DNA of 64,000 bases, from the NCBI RefSeq assembly GCF_014397025.1, contig NZ_JACJUO010000001.1:792501-856500 (forward strand), read 5' to 3'. Numbering within the stretch: position 1 is the stretch's first letter; every line of letters begins with the position of its first letter. The notes below the pieces were generated by a model, which saw only the letters and a program-made list of their open reading frames with translations, made no database searches and was not told the DNA's origin. This DNA comes from Ochrobactrum sp. Marseille-Q0166. Its GTDB lineage: Bacteria; Pseudomonadota; Alphaproteobacteria; Rhizobiales; Rhizobiaceae. Positions 1 through 10,723 of this stretch are shown in pieces. The position numbers were made by a program, and so were the translations under genes.

Positions 1-719
<719 letters not shown>

Positions 720-920
720 ACTCCCATTTACAATATCCATCGAACGAAGTTCGATGTCTCTTTTGTCCTTGCGAAGTAAACTTCGAAGATGACAATAAGC
801 ATACGACTGTATGCCGCCGAATGTTCGGCGCGCCCGCGCAGCCATTCGCAAAGTGAATGTGGCGTGAGCGAAAATAACAGCACGAAAGACAACCAGCTTC
901 TCATATTTGTGTTCTTCGCC

Positions 921-1038
921 GACCTGGTGGTTATGGCGGAGCGGCTGCACCCGATCCCATTCCGAACTCGGCCGTGAAACGCTCCAGCGCCAATGGTACT
1001 TTGTCTTAAGACACGGGAGAGTAGGTCGCTGCCAGGTC
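921..1038 (+). rRNA. rrf: 5S ribosomal RNA
   Basis: A 5S rRNA begins GACCTGGTGG and ends with the complementary GCCAGGTC, forming helix I. It contains the conserved CCGATCCCATTCCGAACTCGG block at about 950-971. It follows 23S after about 200 bases of spacer, as expected for an rrn operon. Ends are judged from helix I pairing and may be off by one or two bases. Confidence 0.95.
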
Positions 1039-1139
1039 TGCTAAGCACACAAATCAATCCATCTTCTCATAATTACAAAACAGTCACAAAACGCGTAGTT
1101 CGCCAAAAATACCAAACCGGTTCATAATAAAAACCCTGG

Positions 1140-1430
<291 letters not shown>

Positions 1431-1641
1431 CATTTTGTCGTCCTACCTACCGCTAGACCCCAGATGTCATTATCCCGTAAACCGATAGAATACTCCACGC
1501 CATGAGTTGTGCGCCGCTATGGGCATAATTACTCATAGGATCAATTAAAGGTCTTCGCGGCGCATAGTTTGATGTGTGAACGACGATGTTATCTTTTAGA
1601 AGTCTGAGATAAACAGAGGGGTGGATGACGACGACTTCATT

Positions 1642-2283
1642 TTAACGAGCCGCCCAATTTGCACCTCGACGAAACATTGTCCGCATCTGAGGTACAGAGA
1701 ATTCTTTGGCCTGGTGGCCGAGTGCTGAATAGAAGACGCGGCCGTTGCCATATTTACGTTTCCAGACCACGGGCATCACTACGCCGTTGATCCACCATGC
1801 ATGATCCCCGTTGAAAGTTGTTGTCGCTAGGACTTCATTGGAAGGATCCACATGCATGTAATATTGTTCGGAATGATACGGAAAGTTTGTAATGCCTTTC
1901 ATTATCGGATCTTCAGGGCGAGCCACATCTACCTGATAATCGATAATATCGCCAGGATGCGCAACCCACTGGCCTCCTATCATGAACTGGTATTCCACGC
2001 ATTCACGGAAGCTATCGCCCGCACCACCGTGGAACCCAGCAATTCCAACCCCATTTTCGACAGCTTTAGCTAGGTTTTTAATTTCTTCTTTTTCAATTTT
2101 CGACATCGTTACAATGGGAACGACAAGGCTAAGGTCATGCACGGACGGATCAGCAAAAGCCTCTGTGCTGTGCTCGACATAGACTTTGAAACCTTCTTCT
2201 TCGAGGATGTCCTTGACGATTACCGAACACTCCTGTGGTTCATGTCCGCTCCAGCCGCCCCAGACGATCAGCGCTTCTTTCAT
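1642..2283 (-). CDS. ThuA-like domain protein (sugar catabolism)
   Basis: 213 aa if started at 2283, where GAGGAGG lies at ideal distance from ATG; an upstream in-frame ATG at 2310 has no comparable site. The protein opens MKEALIVWGGWSGHEP and carries GIAGFHGGAGDSF (about residues 83-95) and a late HPGD/Y.MHVDPS.EVLA pattern, all typical of the ThuA (glutamine amidotransferase-like) family. In Sinorhizobium, ThuA works with ThuB, a Gfo/Idh oxidoreductase, in trehalose/sucrose breakdown through 3-keto sugars. Here it sits 16 bases after a Gfo/Idh gene in the same operon and opposite a sugar ABC importer, so a related role on an unidentified sugar is inferred. The exact substrate is unknown. 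Confidence 0.85.
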   Translation of the reverse strand: MKEALIVWGGWSGHEPQECSVIVKDILEEEGFKVYVEHSTEAFADPSVHDLSLVVPIVTMSKIEKEEIKNLAKAVENGVGIAGFHGGAGDSFRECVEYQFMIGGQWVAHPGDIIDYQVDVARPEDPIMKGITNFPYHSEQYYMHVDPSNEVLATTTFNGDHAWWINGVVMPVVWKRKYGNGRVFYSALGHQAKEFSVPQMRTMFRRGANWAAR

Positions 2284-2299
2284 CGTTTCCTCCTCAGGA

Positions 2300-3400
2300 T
2301 TAATTTGCAATCTGGTTATTAACCAGAGACGTGTCGAGTGGGGCGGGTCGCTCCACGTCTGTCATGATAGATATTGTTTTTCCCATATCAGACGCAGTCT
2401 GGAATGCTTCCATGACTTCGAGTACATGGAGTGCAAGTGAGCAATTCGCGCGATGCGGCCGGTTATTCCGAATGGCATATGCCATATCGGCAATTCCAAG
2501 TGAGCGATAATTCCCATCGGCATAAGGTTGAGAAACTGCTTTTTCTTCAAACTCTCCGCCTTTTTTGAGCAATAACACATCGCCGCCAAAATAATTCGGG
2601 TCCGGAACGATCAGCGTGCCTTCAGTGCCATAAATTTCGATGGGCACATGTTTGTGCCCGGCGACATCAAAGCTCATGGCCACTTGCACGACCGCGCCAT
2701 TTTTAAACGCCAGAATGCCTGCAACATGGGTAGGAATATGGACAGGAATATGCTCACCGTTCCTTTCGGCGCTCGTAATGATGCGTTCTTTCCGGGGCGT
2801 CGTCGCGAAGCTTGCGACCTTATCAACTGGTCCTAGTAGGTTAACAAGCTCTGTTATATAATATGGTCCCATATCCAGCATCGGTCCGCCACCCACTTCA
2901 TAATAAAAGTCCGGGTTGGGATGCCAGCGTTCATGTCCACCGCACATAAACGTTGCCGTTCCACCGACAGGAATCCCCAAAACACCTTCATCTATGAGTG
3001 CGCGTGCAGCTTGATGGCTTCCGCCGAGGAAAGTGTCTGGAGCAGAACCCAGACGCAGATTTCTGGCCTTGGATGCTTCAAAGAACCGCTTGCCTTCGGC
3101 AAAATTTATACCGAGGGGTTTTTCGGAATAAACGTGTTTTCCTGCTTCCAGCGCTGTCAACCCAACTTTCACATGCGCCTTTGGTATGGTCAGGTTGACA
3201 ATAATCTCTACTTTGGGATCTGTGAGTAGAGCCTCAACGCTGCAGGCTTTAAGCCCAAACTCTTCGGCTCTTTTGTGGGCCACGTCCGCATTCATGTCTG
3301 CGATACCGCAGATATCAAGTATTGGAAACGAAGCCATCGCCTTGATATAAGCACTGGAAATATTTCCGCATCCAATAATTCCGATGCCGACCTTGTTCAT
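2300..3400 (-). CDS. Gfo/Idh/MocA family oxidoreductase
   Basis: 366 aa, normal for the family. The N-terminal Rossmann fold begins VGIGIIGCGNISSAYIKA (residues 4-21) with the NAD-binding G-x-G-x-x-S pattern. EKPLG at about residue 96 supplies the conserved catalytic-site lysine of the EKP motif. The C-terminal half has the GGGPMLDMGPYYI segment of the substrate domain. It is likely a cytoplasmic NAD(P)-dependent sugar dehydrogenase. First gene of the pair with the ThuA-like protein, about 38 bases after the ROK regulator on the same strand, so the three may form one operon. TTTCTGGGAGGAAAT gives a strong ribosome site before the ATG at 3400. Confidence 0.88.
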   Translation of the reverse strand: MNKVGIGIIGCGNISSAYIKAMASFPILDICGIADMNADVAHKRAEEFGLKACSVEALLTDPKVEIIVNLTIPKAHVKVGLTALEAGKHVYSEKPLGINFAEGKRFFEASKARNLRLGSAPDTFLGGSHQAARALIDEGVLGIPVGGTATFMCGGHERWHPNPDFYYEVGGGPMLDMGPYYITELVNLLGPVDKVASFATTPRKERIITSAERNGEHIPVHIPTHVAGILAFKNGAVVQVAMSFDVAGHKHVPIEIYGTEGTLIVPDPNYFGGDVLLLKKGGEFEEKAVSQPYADGNYRSLGIADMAYAIRNNRPHRANCSLALHVLEVMEAFQTASDMGKTISIMTDVERPAPLDTSLVNNQIAN

Positions 3401-3438
3401 ATTTATTTCCTCCCAGAAATCTTTAACCGTTCACCGAG

Positions 3439-4638
3439 TTATATGGCGGGGCCTGTGGTGCTCCACGGGGATTCGTAGAGTTCCTGCAGTGCGACGGCAG
3501 CAGCGCCTTGTGCCCACAATTCGTCACTGGAAATATCAAAGACCAGTTCAGCAACGCCCTTCAGGGCTTGTGGAACGGCAATATTGTAACTTTCCCGAAT
3601 GCTGTTGATGAACGGCTCCCCAAGTTCAAGACTGGTGCCCGTAATGATGACGCGCGATGGCGCAAACAAAGTTACGATATTTGCCAGTGTGAGACCTATT
3701 GCAGCGCCGGCGCGTTTGGCAGCATTTAAAAGTTCTTCATCGGAAGCGCTAATGAGTGAATGTGCATACTTCATACCCCTTCCGAGGCGCATGGCTTCTG
3801 CAAAACGGGCATCATCTGGGCGAGACCCAAGAATAGCGCTTTCACCGGCATGGCTTGCAAGCCTGACGGTCGTATCATTGGTATAGCCGAGTACAAGGTC
3901 GCCTAGATTATGGCTGAGCCCATCAGCACCGCGAAACAGCTGATTTTTGTGCAGAACCCCAAGCCCAAGCGTTTGCTCAAGCGAAATCAAAACCATGTCT
4001 TCAAATTCACGTGCATGACCAAACCAATGGTGCGCAAGGGTGATCGCGTGCGCATCACTTTCAATCATTGTGGGCGCATTCAGACGAGCGGTCATTTCTG
4101 CAGCAAAATTAAAATTATTCTCTCGCAGGATAGGCGTGCTGCGGACTATTCCCGTACGATGTTCTACAACGCCTGGAATTCCAAGGCAGATCATATCGAT
4201 ATCTTCGATCGACAAACCAGCATCGAGGACGCATCGGCGCACTCCGTCTTCAATCAGATCGGCAATGACACCTATCGGCTGACGATCAACCCGTATTGCA
4301 AGTGAGAGGTTGGAGAGAATCTCCCCACGAAAGTCTGTGACAACGAAAATCATGCGATTGGAGGCTATTTTGGCACCGACAACACGCGCTGCCGCGGGGT
4401 TAAGCTCAAGCATTACCCGAGGCCGTCCGCGCGCAGTTTCGTTGCGGATATCACCTTCATGTCGTGTCAGTATCAGTCCATCATCCAGCAGTGATGCAGT
4501 TATTGCAGAAACGGTTGTAGTGGAAATCTCTGTTCGCTCGCTGATTTGAATGCGGGAAATAGGGCCATGACGACGGATCGTATCCAATACGTTAAACCTG
4601 TTGATAGCGCGCATCAGTTCGGGATCGGCAGTCTTCAT
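3439..4638 (-). CDS. ROK family transcriptional regulator
   Basis: 399 aa, typical for ROK repressors (NagC/Mlc/XylR type). An N-terminal winged HTH (about residues 12-60, RRHGPISRIQISERTEISTTTVSAI) is followed by a sugar-kinase-like ROK domain with ICLGIPGVVEHRTGIV and a late VIITGTSLELGEPF segment. The central region has LISLEQTLGLGVLHKNQLFRGADGLSHNLGD, resembling the ROK signature, but lacks the usual zinc-binding CxCGxxGC cluster. It is divergent from the sugar ABC operon and upstream of the ThuA/Gfo pair, so it most likely senses the sugar or its phosphate and represses both units. An 8-bp inverted repeat in the shared intergenic region is a candidate site. Confidence 0.88.
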   Translation of the reverse strand: MKTADPELMRAINRFNVLDTIRRHGPISRIQISERTEISTTTVSAITASLLDDGLILTRHEGDIRNETARGRPRVMLELNPAAARVVGAKIASNRMIFVVTDFRGEILSNLSLAIRVDRQPIGVIADLIEDGVRRCVLDAGLSIEDIDMICLGIPGVVEHRTGIVRSTPILRENNFNFAAEMTARLNAPTMIESDAHAITLAHHWFGHAREFEDMVLISLEQTLGLGVLHKNQLFRGADGLSHNLGDLVLGYTNDTTVRLASHAGESAILGSRPDDARFAEAMRLGRGMKYAHSLISASDEELLNAAKRAGAAIGLTLANIVTLFAPSRVIITGTSLELGEPFINSIRESYNIAVPQALKGVAELVFDISSDELWAQGAAAVALQELYESPWSTTGPAI

Positions 4639-4670
4639 GAGGTCCTGTTGTGATCGATGTGGATCATGTC

Positions 4671-4699
4671 TTATTTAAATCGGATTGCGGATTAAATAA
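4671..4699. promoter_or_regulatory. Candidate ROK operator (inverted repeat)
   Basis: TTATTTAA and TTAAATAA are perfect inverted 8-mers separated by 13 bases, placed 33 bases upstream of the ROK start and upstream of the ABC promoter. AT-rich arms of this kind are usual for NagC/Mlc-type sites. Assignment to the adjacent ROK protein is inference. Confidence 0.45.
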
Positions 4700-4752
4700 C
4701 GTTGCTTCGCTTGCCCATGTCAAGTCCAATCGCATAAAAATAGGAAATAGTC

Positions 4753-4781
4753 TTGACATCAAGTGTTATGTCGGATGAATT
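4753..4781 (+). promoter_or_regulatory. Possible promoter of the sugar ABC operon
   Basis: A perfect -35 hexamer TTGACA at 4753-4758 is followed after 17 bases by TGAATT, a weak -10. The coding start is 54 bases further on. No other good -35 is seen in the intergenic region. Confidence 0.3.
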
Positions 4782-4834
4782 AATCCGTATTGGGGAATAA
4801 ATTGTGAGGATGACCCCAAGGGAGGATCTCGAAC

Positions 4835-6136
4835 ATGAAGTATTGGTACGCAGGCGCAAGCCTGGGCGGCAGGTTGATGTATTATGTCGCAAAAGCAAGC
4901 ATAGCTTTGGCGCTAGGTACGGCAAGTGCTTCGGCGGCCACAACTGTTAAATGGTTGCATGTGGAATTGGATCCCAAAGCGGTGGCCGTCTGGGAAGAAA
5001 TAGCAAGAGACTACGAAAGCCAGCATCCTGATGTTAGGATCCAATTACAATTCCTGGAAAACGAGGCTTTCAAAGCCAAGCTACCGACCTTACTACAATC
5101 AAAAGAAGTTCCAGATTTTTTTTATAGCTGGGGTGGTGGTGTTCTTGAGGAGCAGTCAAAAACCGGTGTTCTCAAGGATTTGACTGAGGAATTTAATTCT
5201 TCTGACGGTAAACTAAGGCAGGCTTACACGAGTTCATCTATTGAAGGTCTTTCCTTCGATGGTAAGCTTTGGGCGATTCCTTATAAAGTCAGTCTTGTCA
5301 GTTTTTTTTACAATAAAGAACTTTTTGCGAAAGCAGGTTTAGATCCCGCTAATATCAAAACGTGGGATGATTTGAATAGTGCTGTAACCAAGCTCAAAGA
5401 CGCTGGCATTGTTCCTATTGCTGGTGGGGGTGGTGACAAGTGGCCACTTCACTTTTACTGGAGCTACCTTGTGATGCGTAACGGTGGCAAGGCGGTCTTC
5501 GATGCTGCCAGCAAAGGTGAAGGTGACGGCTTTTTGGATCCAGCCATTATCAAAGCTGGTGAGCAACTTGCAGATTTTGGCAAGCTCGAACCATTTCAGC
5601 CGGGTTATCTAGGGGCAACTTGGCCGCAGGCACTTGGTGTTTTTGGTGATGGTAAAGCGGCAATGATTCTTGGATTTGATAATACTGAGGCTAATCAACG
5701 CAAGAATGCCGGCGATGGAAAAGGGCTCGCTCTGGAAAACATTGGGCGGTTTGCATTTCCTCTGGTTGAAGGTGGTTCAGGAGGCGTGGGCGATACGTTA
5801 GGCGGAATTAATGGTTGGGCCGTTACCAAAAATGCCTCCAAAGAGGCTATCGATTTTGCACTTTTTCTAACCAATAGGGAAAATGAACAGAAAATGGCTG
5901 AGGCAGGGATGATATTGCCTGTGGCAGCTGGTGCTGATAGCGGAGTTAGAAACCCTCTTTTGGCTGAATCTGCTCGACAGCTGGCGGCTTCGACATGGCA
6001 CCAGAACTTTTTCGATCAAACACTAGGTGCTGCCGTAGGACGCGTCGTTAACGAAGTAGCGGTCGATATTATTGCAGGCCAGATGAGTTCAAAAGAAGCG
6101 GCACAGCAAATCCAGGATGCTTTTGAGCTCCGTTAA
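4835..6136 (+). CDS. Sugar ABC transporter substrate-binding protein (family 1)
   Basis: 433 aa. GGGAGG lies nine bases before ATG. A long signal peptide ends near ASASA/A (about residue 35). The mature part has the family-1 solute-binding pattern: VWEEIARDYESQHPDVRIQ, PDFFYSWGGGVLEEQ, LWAIPYKVSLVSFFYNKELFAKAGLDP and a C-terminal INGWAVTKNASKEAIDFALFLTN. It captures a mono- or oligosaccharide in the periplasm for the two permeases and ATPase that follow. Base composition is somewhat more AT-rich than its neighbours. Gene order (binding protein, two permeases, ATPase) matches the ThuEFGK layout of rhizobia. The sugar is not identifiable. Confidence 0.92.
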   Translation: MKYWYAGASLGGRLMYYVAKASIALALGTASASAATTVKWLHVELDPKAVAVWEEIARDYESQHPDVRIQLQFLENEAFKAKLPTLLQSKEVPDFFYSWGGGVLEEQSKTGVLKDLTEEFNSSDGKLRQAYTSSSIEGLSFDGKLWAIPYKVSLVSFFYNKELFAKAGLDPANIKTWDDLNSAVTKLKDAGIVPIAGGGGDKWPLHFYWSYLVMRNGGKAVFDAASKGEGDGFLDPAIIKAGEQLADFGKLEPFQPGYLGATWPQALGVFGDGKAAMILGFDNTEANQRKNAGDGKGLALENIGRFAFPLVEGGSGGVGDTLGGINGWAVTKNASKEAIDFALFLTNRENEQKMAEAGMILPVAAGADSGVRNPLLAESARQLAASTWHQNFFDQTLGAAVGRVVNEVAVDIIAGQMSSKEAAQQIQDAFELR

Positions 6137-6195
6137 GCGCGTTCCGAGCGCACGTTAGAATACTACGTGCGTTCCGCATTCTAATCACTGGCACT

Positions 6196-7149
6196 ATGAA
6201 AGTGGAACAGATGACGGATATGTCTGTGACTTCGGCATCCTCGCATCCATGTAAAACACATCTGGTGAGGAAGAAAAAAAGTTCTGTCGCCCACGACCGC
6301 GCTCTCACGCTTCTGATCTTTCTGCCGCCGGCTTTATTGCTGTTTACACTCTTTGTAATTTTGCCGATGGGTGAGGCGGCCTGGTACAGCCTTTATCGCT
6401 GGAATGGATACGGAACGCCAACGGAATTTGTAGGCTTTAAAAACTTTCAGGTACTCTTCGGCAATGCAGCCTTTTCTCAGGCACTGTTCAATAACGGGTT
6501 GATCATTGTCATCTCCGTCCTTGTGCAAATTCCTTTAGCGATCTGGCTCGCGATGATGCTGGCTCATCGCATTCCCGGCGTTGTAGTCTTCAGGCTGATC
6601 TTCTTTCTGCCTTACGTTCTTGCAGATGTTGCGGCAGGTCTGATCTGGCGCTTTGTTTATGACGGCGACTATGGACTGTTTGCAGCGGCTTCCAACTTTT
6701 TCGGTTTCGCCAATCCGTATGTTCTGGCAGACCGGGATCTAGCAATTTACGCTGTGCTCGCCGTCATTGTCTGGAAGTATTTTGGCTTTCATATGATGCT
6801 TTTCATCGCGGGGCTTCAGTCTGTCGATAAAGCTGTTCTGGAGGCTGCTGAAATCGATGGCGCGAATGGTTGGCAGAAGTTTCGTTACGTAACGCTGCCG
6901 ATGCTTGGTTCCACCGTCCGCTTATCCATTTTCTTTGCGGTCATTGGTTCGCTGCAGCTCTTCGATATGATTATGCCGCTCACAGGCGGTGGGCCATCCA
7001 ATTCAACCCAGACGATGGTGACCTTCCTCTACACTTACGGCGTCATGCGTATGCAGGTCGGGCTCGGCAGCGCGGTTGGAGTCATTTTGTTTGTGATCTG
7101 TGTGACACTCGCCTTCGGTTATAAAAGGATTTTCATGCGCCATGACTGA
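6196..7149 (+). CDS. Sugar ABC transporter permease (MalF-type)
   Basis: 317 aa inner-membrane subunit with about six membrane segments, starting with TLLIFLPPALLLFTLFVILPM near residue 37. The EAA loop that docks to the ATPase is at about residues 215-235 (EAAEIDGANGWQKFRYVTLPML). It has the MalF-like pattern LTGGGPSNSTQTMVTFLY. The start is uncertain: ATG at 6196 gives the length stated and ATG at 6211 is also possible; neither has a strong ribosome site. It overlaps the next permease by eight bases, so translational coupling is likely. Confidence 0.92.
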   Translation: MKVEQMTDMSVTSASSHPCKTHLVRKKKSSVAHDRALTLLIFLPPALLLFTLFVILPMGEAAWYSLYRWNGYGTPTEFVGFKNFQVLFGNAAFSQALFNNGLIIVISVLVQIPLAIWLAMMLAHRIPGVVVFRLIFFLPYVLADVAAGLIWRFVYDGDYGLFAAASNFFGFANPYVLADRDLAIYAVLAVIVWKYFGFHMMLFIAGLQSVDKAVLEAAEIDGANGWQKFRYVTLPMLGSTVRLSIFFAVIGSLQLFDMIMPLTGGGPSNSTQTMVTFLYTYGVMRMQVGLGSAVGVILFVICVTLAFGYKRIFMRHD

Positions 7150-7990
7150 TACATCAAACGCTGTCCGCATGACGATACAGACCCGGGTTTATCTCTACCT
7201 TTCGCTTGGATTCATTGCCGCTGTTGTTTTGGTGCCGCTTCTGACAACAGCGCTGGGTGGCTTCAAAACGCTCGGTGATCTTCGGGTCAATCCTTTTGGT
7301 CTTCCAGCAGAATGGCAATGGGCGAACTACGGAGATATTCTTCTCGGGCACCGTTATTGGCTGCAAATATTCAACTCGTTGATCATCGCTGTTTTAACGG
7401 TTTTCCTGACATTGCTGGTGTCGGCGATGGCGGCTTTCACCTTTGCGCATGTCAAGTTTTTTGGCTCGTCTTTCCTGCTTAATTATTTTCTGCTCGGACT
7501 GATGTTTCCGGCCGCAACTGCAATACTACCATTGTTTATCCGTATTCGTGATCTAGGGTTGCTGGATACCTATTGGGGTGTTGTGCTGCCGCAGGTCGCA
7601 TTCGGTCTCGGTATGAGCATATTGCTGTTTCGCAATTATTTTCGAAACTTGCCGGAAGAGTTGTTTCACGCGGCATTCGTTGATGGTTGCGGTTATCTGC
7701 GCTTTTTCTGGCACATTTCGTTGCCACTTTCGCGCCCTATCTTGGCGACAGTGGGTATTGTCTCGTTTGTTGGCAGTTGGAATAGCTATCTTTTGCCACT
7801 CATCCTACTCAATTCGGAATCCAAATACCCATGGCCGCTTGGCATCATGGTTTACCGAGGTGAGTTCGGTACCGAATGGCAACTCGTACTCGCTTTTATA
7901 ACTCTGACTATTTTGCCAACCGTCATCGTGTTCTTCCTTGCACAAAAACACATCATCGCCGGTTTGACAGCAGGCGCGGTAAAATCCTGA
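7142..7990 (+). CDS. Sugar ABC transporter permease (MalG-type)
   Basis: 282 aa inner-membrane protein with six predicted membrane segments. The EAA-type loop is at about residues 176-194 (HAAFVDGCGYLRFFWHISLPL), although the canonical EAA triplet reads HAA. The end is AQKHIIAGLTAGAVK, the C-terminal signature shared by MalG-type permeases. It starts inside the end of the upstream permease gene. The partner ATPase follows after 15 bases. Confidence 0.92.
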   Translation: MTDTSNAVRMTIQTRVYLYLSLGFIAAVVLVPLLTTALGGFKTLGDLRVNPFGLPAEWQWANYGDILLGHRYWLQIFNSLIIAVLTVFLTLLVSAMAAFTFAHVKFFGSSFLLNYFLLGLMFPAATAILPLFIRIRDLGLLDTYWGVVLPQVAFGLGMSILLFRNYFRNLPEELFHAAFVDGCGYLRFFWHISLPLSRPILATVGIVSFVGSWNSYLLPLILLNSESKYPWPLGIMVYRGEFGTEWQLVLAFITLTILPTVIVFFLAQKHIIAGLTAGAVKS

Positions 7991-8005
7991 TGGGGAGAAG
8001 CAATC

Positions 8006-9079
8006 ATGGCTTCCGTAGAACTCATAAATATTCATAAATCCTATGCTTCTCTTGAGGTGATCCGGGATATTTCTTTGGCGATCAATGATGGTGAGTTTGT
8101 TGCGCTTGTCGGGCCATCAGGCTGCGGAAAATCTACACTTTTACGTATGGTCGCCGGACTTGAGGAAATAACTGACGGCGAAATCGCTATAGGTGGTCAG
8201 ATCGTTAACGGAATGACACCGCGCGCGCGAAATATCGCTATGGTATTTCAATCGTACGCACTCTATCCACATATGACGGTCGCTGAGAATATGGCCTTTA
8301 ACCTCAAATTGGCGGGGCAGCCCAAAAGTGTCATTGAGGAACGGGTCGGGGAGGCAGCGCGTATGCTTGACCTTAGCAAGCTTTTGGATCGAAAGCCATC
8401 ACAGCTTTCTGGAGGACAGCGTCAGCGCGTTGCCATGGGAAGAGCGGTTGTGCGTAACCCTTCGGTCTTCCTGTTTGACGAGCCATTATCAAATCTCGAC
8501 GCGAAGCTTCGCGTTCAAATGCGTAGTGAAATAAAAAGCCTGCATCAGAAGGTCGGCACGACTTCCATCTATGTTACCCACGATCAGATAGAGGCAATGA
8601 CATTGGCAGATCGTGTTGTCGTTCTAAACCAGGGGCGGATTGAACAGCAGGGGACGCCTTTGGAGTTGTATAAATCCCCGGCAAACGTTTTCGTTGCTGC
8701 CTTTATTGGCTCCCCTGCGATGAACCTGATCGCCGCGATAATTGATGCCGATGCGAATGTACCTATCGCTCGTTTGAAAGACGGCACCGCGATAGCAATT
8801 TCGTCCGAAAAGAATGTTAAGCGGGGACAGGAGGTCACGATCGGCCTTCGGCCCGAGCATATTGGTTCATCAACTGCTGGAGATATTCGCCTTGAGGGCA
8901 GAACAATTTTGGTGGAGCCAACGGGCGCACAAACCCATGTCGTTTTCGAACTTGGTGAAGAACAGATAACCGCGGTTGTTGACGGTGAAAAGCAGGTGCG
9001 TGTCCACACGCCTTTTTCGGCCACGATCACTAATGAACGCATTCATGTTTTCGATAGCTCCAGTGGTTTGGCGTTATGA
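8006..9079 (+). CDS. Sugar ABC transporter ATP-binding protein (UgpC/MalK-type)
   Basis: 357 aa, the length of UgpC/MsiK ATPases. Walker [10 protein letters not shown] (about residues 37-45), signature [17 protein letters not shown], Walker [17 protein letters not shown] and switch histidine in [10 protein letters not shown] are all intact. The C-terminal third is a TOBE regulatory domain (GLRPEHIG, then [11 protein letters not shown]). A GGGGAG site precedes the ATG. It energises the two upstream permeases. This type of ATPase is sometimes shared among importers. Confidence 0.93.
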   Translation: MASVELINIHKSYASLEVIRDISLAINDGEFVALVGPSGCGKSTLLRMVAGLEEITDGEIAIGGQIVNGMTPRARNIAMVFQSYALYPHMTVAENMAFNLKLAGQPKSVIEERVGEAARMLDLSKLLDRKPSQLSGGQRQRVAMGRAVVRNPSVFLFDEPLSNLDAKLRVQMRSEIKSLHQKVGTTSIYVTHDQIEAMTLADRVVVLNQGRIEQQGTPLELYKSPANVFVAAFIGSPAMNLIAAIIDADANVPIARLKDGTAIAISSEKNVKRGQEVTIGLRPEHIGSSTAGDIRLEGRTILVEPTGAQTHVVFELGEEQITAVVDGEKQVRVHTPFSATITNERIHVFDSSSGLAL

Positions 9080-9205
9080 TTATGTTGAGGTTGATGAGCG
9101 ATCGTCATGCGATATGATCGCTAATGGCGGTTTTAGTGTCGTGCAGAAGGAACACGCTTCAAGGTTGGCTATCTTTGTGTGGCCAGCCGTTTTTTCTTCA
9201 AACAG

Positions 9206-9400
9206 TTTCTGGTGCTACCTCTCACGCACGATGAAATCATCGTCATGGGTAACGTTCCCGCTCCGAAGGTGGCGAACATCAAATAAAAAACCAAAGCGGC
9301 AGGTGCCCAACTACAGAACTTGTAGCCCTATAGTTCTGATTTCAATTCAATTGAAATGGCTTTTTCGACGCTCAAAGGCACGTCGGTGAGCAAAAGTTGA
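9206..9400 (+). pseudogene. IS630-family transposase relic
   Basis: One frame reads FLVLPLTHDEIIVMGNVPAPK, then a stop, GAQLQ, a stop, then PYSSDFNSIEMAFSTLK. This mirrors the C-terminal DDE block of IS630 transposases (DxxIVMDNxxxHK, then LPPYSPDxNPIExxFxxLK). The second catalytic aspartate position reads G in VMGN and the last acidic residue, E in SIEMAF, is present. Two in-frame stops and loss of the N-terminal part show it is dead. No terminal repeats were found. The rest of 9080-9556 shows nothing else. Confidence 0.6.
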
Positions 9401-9556
9401 GTGCTCGACGGAATAATTATTGGAGGCCATAGACAAAAGATATCATAACTTTTGAACTGGTGAAGAATAGCTCCTTCGATTCGTCTCACGAGGAAATAAG
9501 AAGATTGCCATCCTCATGCAGCCGATAAGCACGCTTTGTGTTGGACGGCGACATCT

Positions 9557-10627
9557 TCAATCTGCTTTACCTTGTTTTGCTGACGCAGGCTTGTCTAGTT
9601 CAGTATCCGGTTCCTGTAATTCTTTTGCGCTGGCGGGGGGCTGCATATACAGCGTTTCACTGGCGAAGGCGAAATCGGCTCCATGGGAGTGTACAATTTC
9701 GATAATCTTGAGGTAAATTTCCTGTTGTGCCGCCAGCCAGTCTGCCCAGATCGTCGTTTTGGTAAAGCAGTAAACCATTATGTTAAGCGAAGAGTCGGCA
9801 AACGCATCAAAATATACGAGCAAGGACTGTTTTTGATCAATGTTTTCGTTGTTCTTCAACATTGATCGAATATCTTCAACAACGACCGCCAGTTTGCCAG
9901 CATCTTCATAACGCAAACCAATTGTTGTCGTGATCCGCCGATTGGTCATACGCCCCGGATTAACTACGCTGATTGTGGAAAACGCTGCATTGGGCACATA
10001 AAGTGGGCGGTTCTCAAACGTCCTAATTTTGGTGAGGCGCCAGCCAATTTCTACAACGGTTCCTTCGATGTCACGATCCGGTGAGCTGATCCAGTCGCCG
10101 ATGCTGAAGGGACGGTCGAAATAAAGCATAACCCCTGAAAAGAGGTTGCTAAGCATATCCTTTCCAGCGACACCAATCGCGATACCACCAATACCCCCAA
10201 AAGCCAGCAATCCAGACAAGCCAATGCCAAAGTGCTCGCCGAAAAGCAGCATGATGACAACGAATATTGCGAGCTTAAGTATGCGCGAAATCATGCGTGC
10301 GGATGTTACGTCATTGCCGCGCGCGATCTGACTGTGAGTGAGGCGGTTGATGAGCTTAAATAGCTGTTGCATGGCCAGGAGTGCCATTGAAACGATAGAT
10401 GCTGTCTTGACCATATCAGGGGTGATGAGCGTGATATGATAATCATCAAGCAGCATGTAGGCGAGTTGACGGACGGTCAAAATTGAACCGAACATCAACC
10501 CCACGAACACGATGTGAACGGATATGCTGTGGGACCAGCCACGCTTTTTGCGCATTAGAAACCAGGTCGCAAAGGCCGCAATTGCGAATAACAGAGCGAT
10601 CGCGGCAGCTATCCAGTATTTTGACAT
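9557..10627 (-). CDS. Mechanosensitive ion channel, MscS family
   Basis: 356 aa inner-membrane protein. Membrane segments lie near residues 5-25, 30-60, 75-95 and 110-135. The pore helix and beta domain are recognisable as [42 protein letters not shown] (about residues 135-178), the core MscS signature, followed by the [26 protein letters not shown] stretch. It should open under membrane tension to release solutes during hypo-osmotic shock. The extended C-terminal tail is proline-rich ([14 protein letters not shown]). It is transcribed alone. Confidence 0.9.
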   Translation of the reverse strand: MSKYWIAAAIALLFAIAAFATWFLMRKKRGWSHSISVHIVFVGLMFGSILTVRQLAYMLLDDYHITLITPDMVKTASIVSMALLAMQQLFKLINRLTHSQIARGNDVTSARMISRILKLAIFVVIMLLFGEHFGIGLSGLLAFGGIGGIAIGVAGKDMLSNLFSGVMLYFDRPFSIGDWISSPDRDIEGTVVEIGWRLTKIRTFENRPLYVPNAAFSTISVVNPGRMTNRRITTTIGLRYEDAGKLAVVVEDIRSMLKNNENIDQKQSLLVYFDAFADSSLNIMVYCFTKTTIWADWLAAQQEIYLKIIEIVHSHGADFAFASETLYMQPPASAKELQEPDTELDKPASAKQGKAD

Positions 10628-10723
10628 TCAGTCCCCGAATTCAAAGAATACAAGCTAAGTGACTAAGTCTTAGCACCAGCTTGATTTTATATCCTATTTA
10701 ACCCGAAATTCTCCGGGAGAAAT

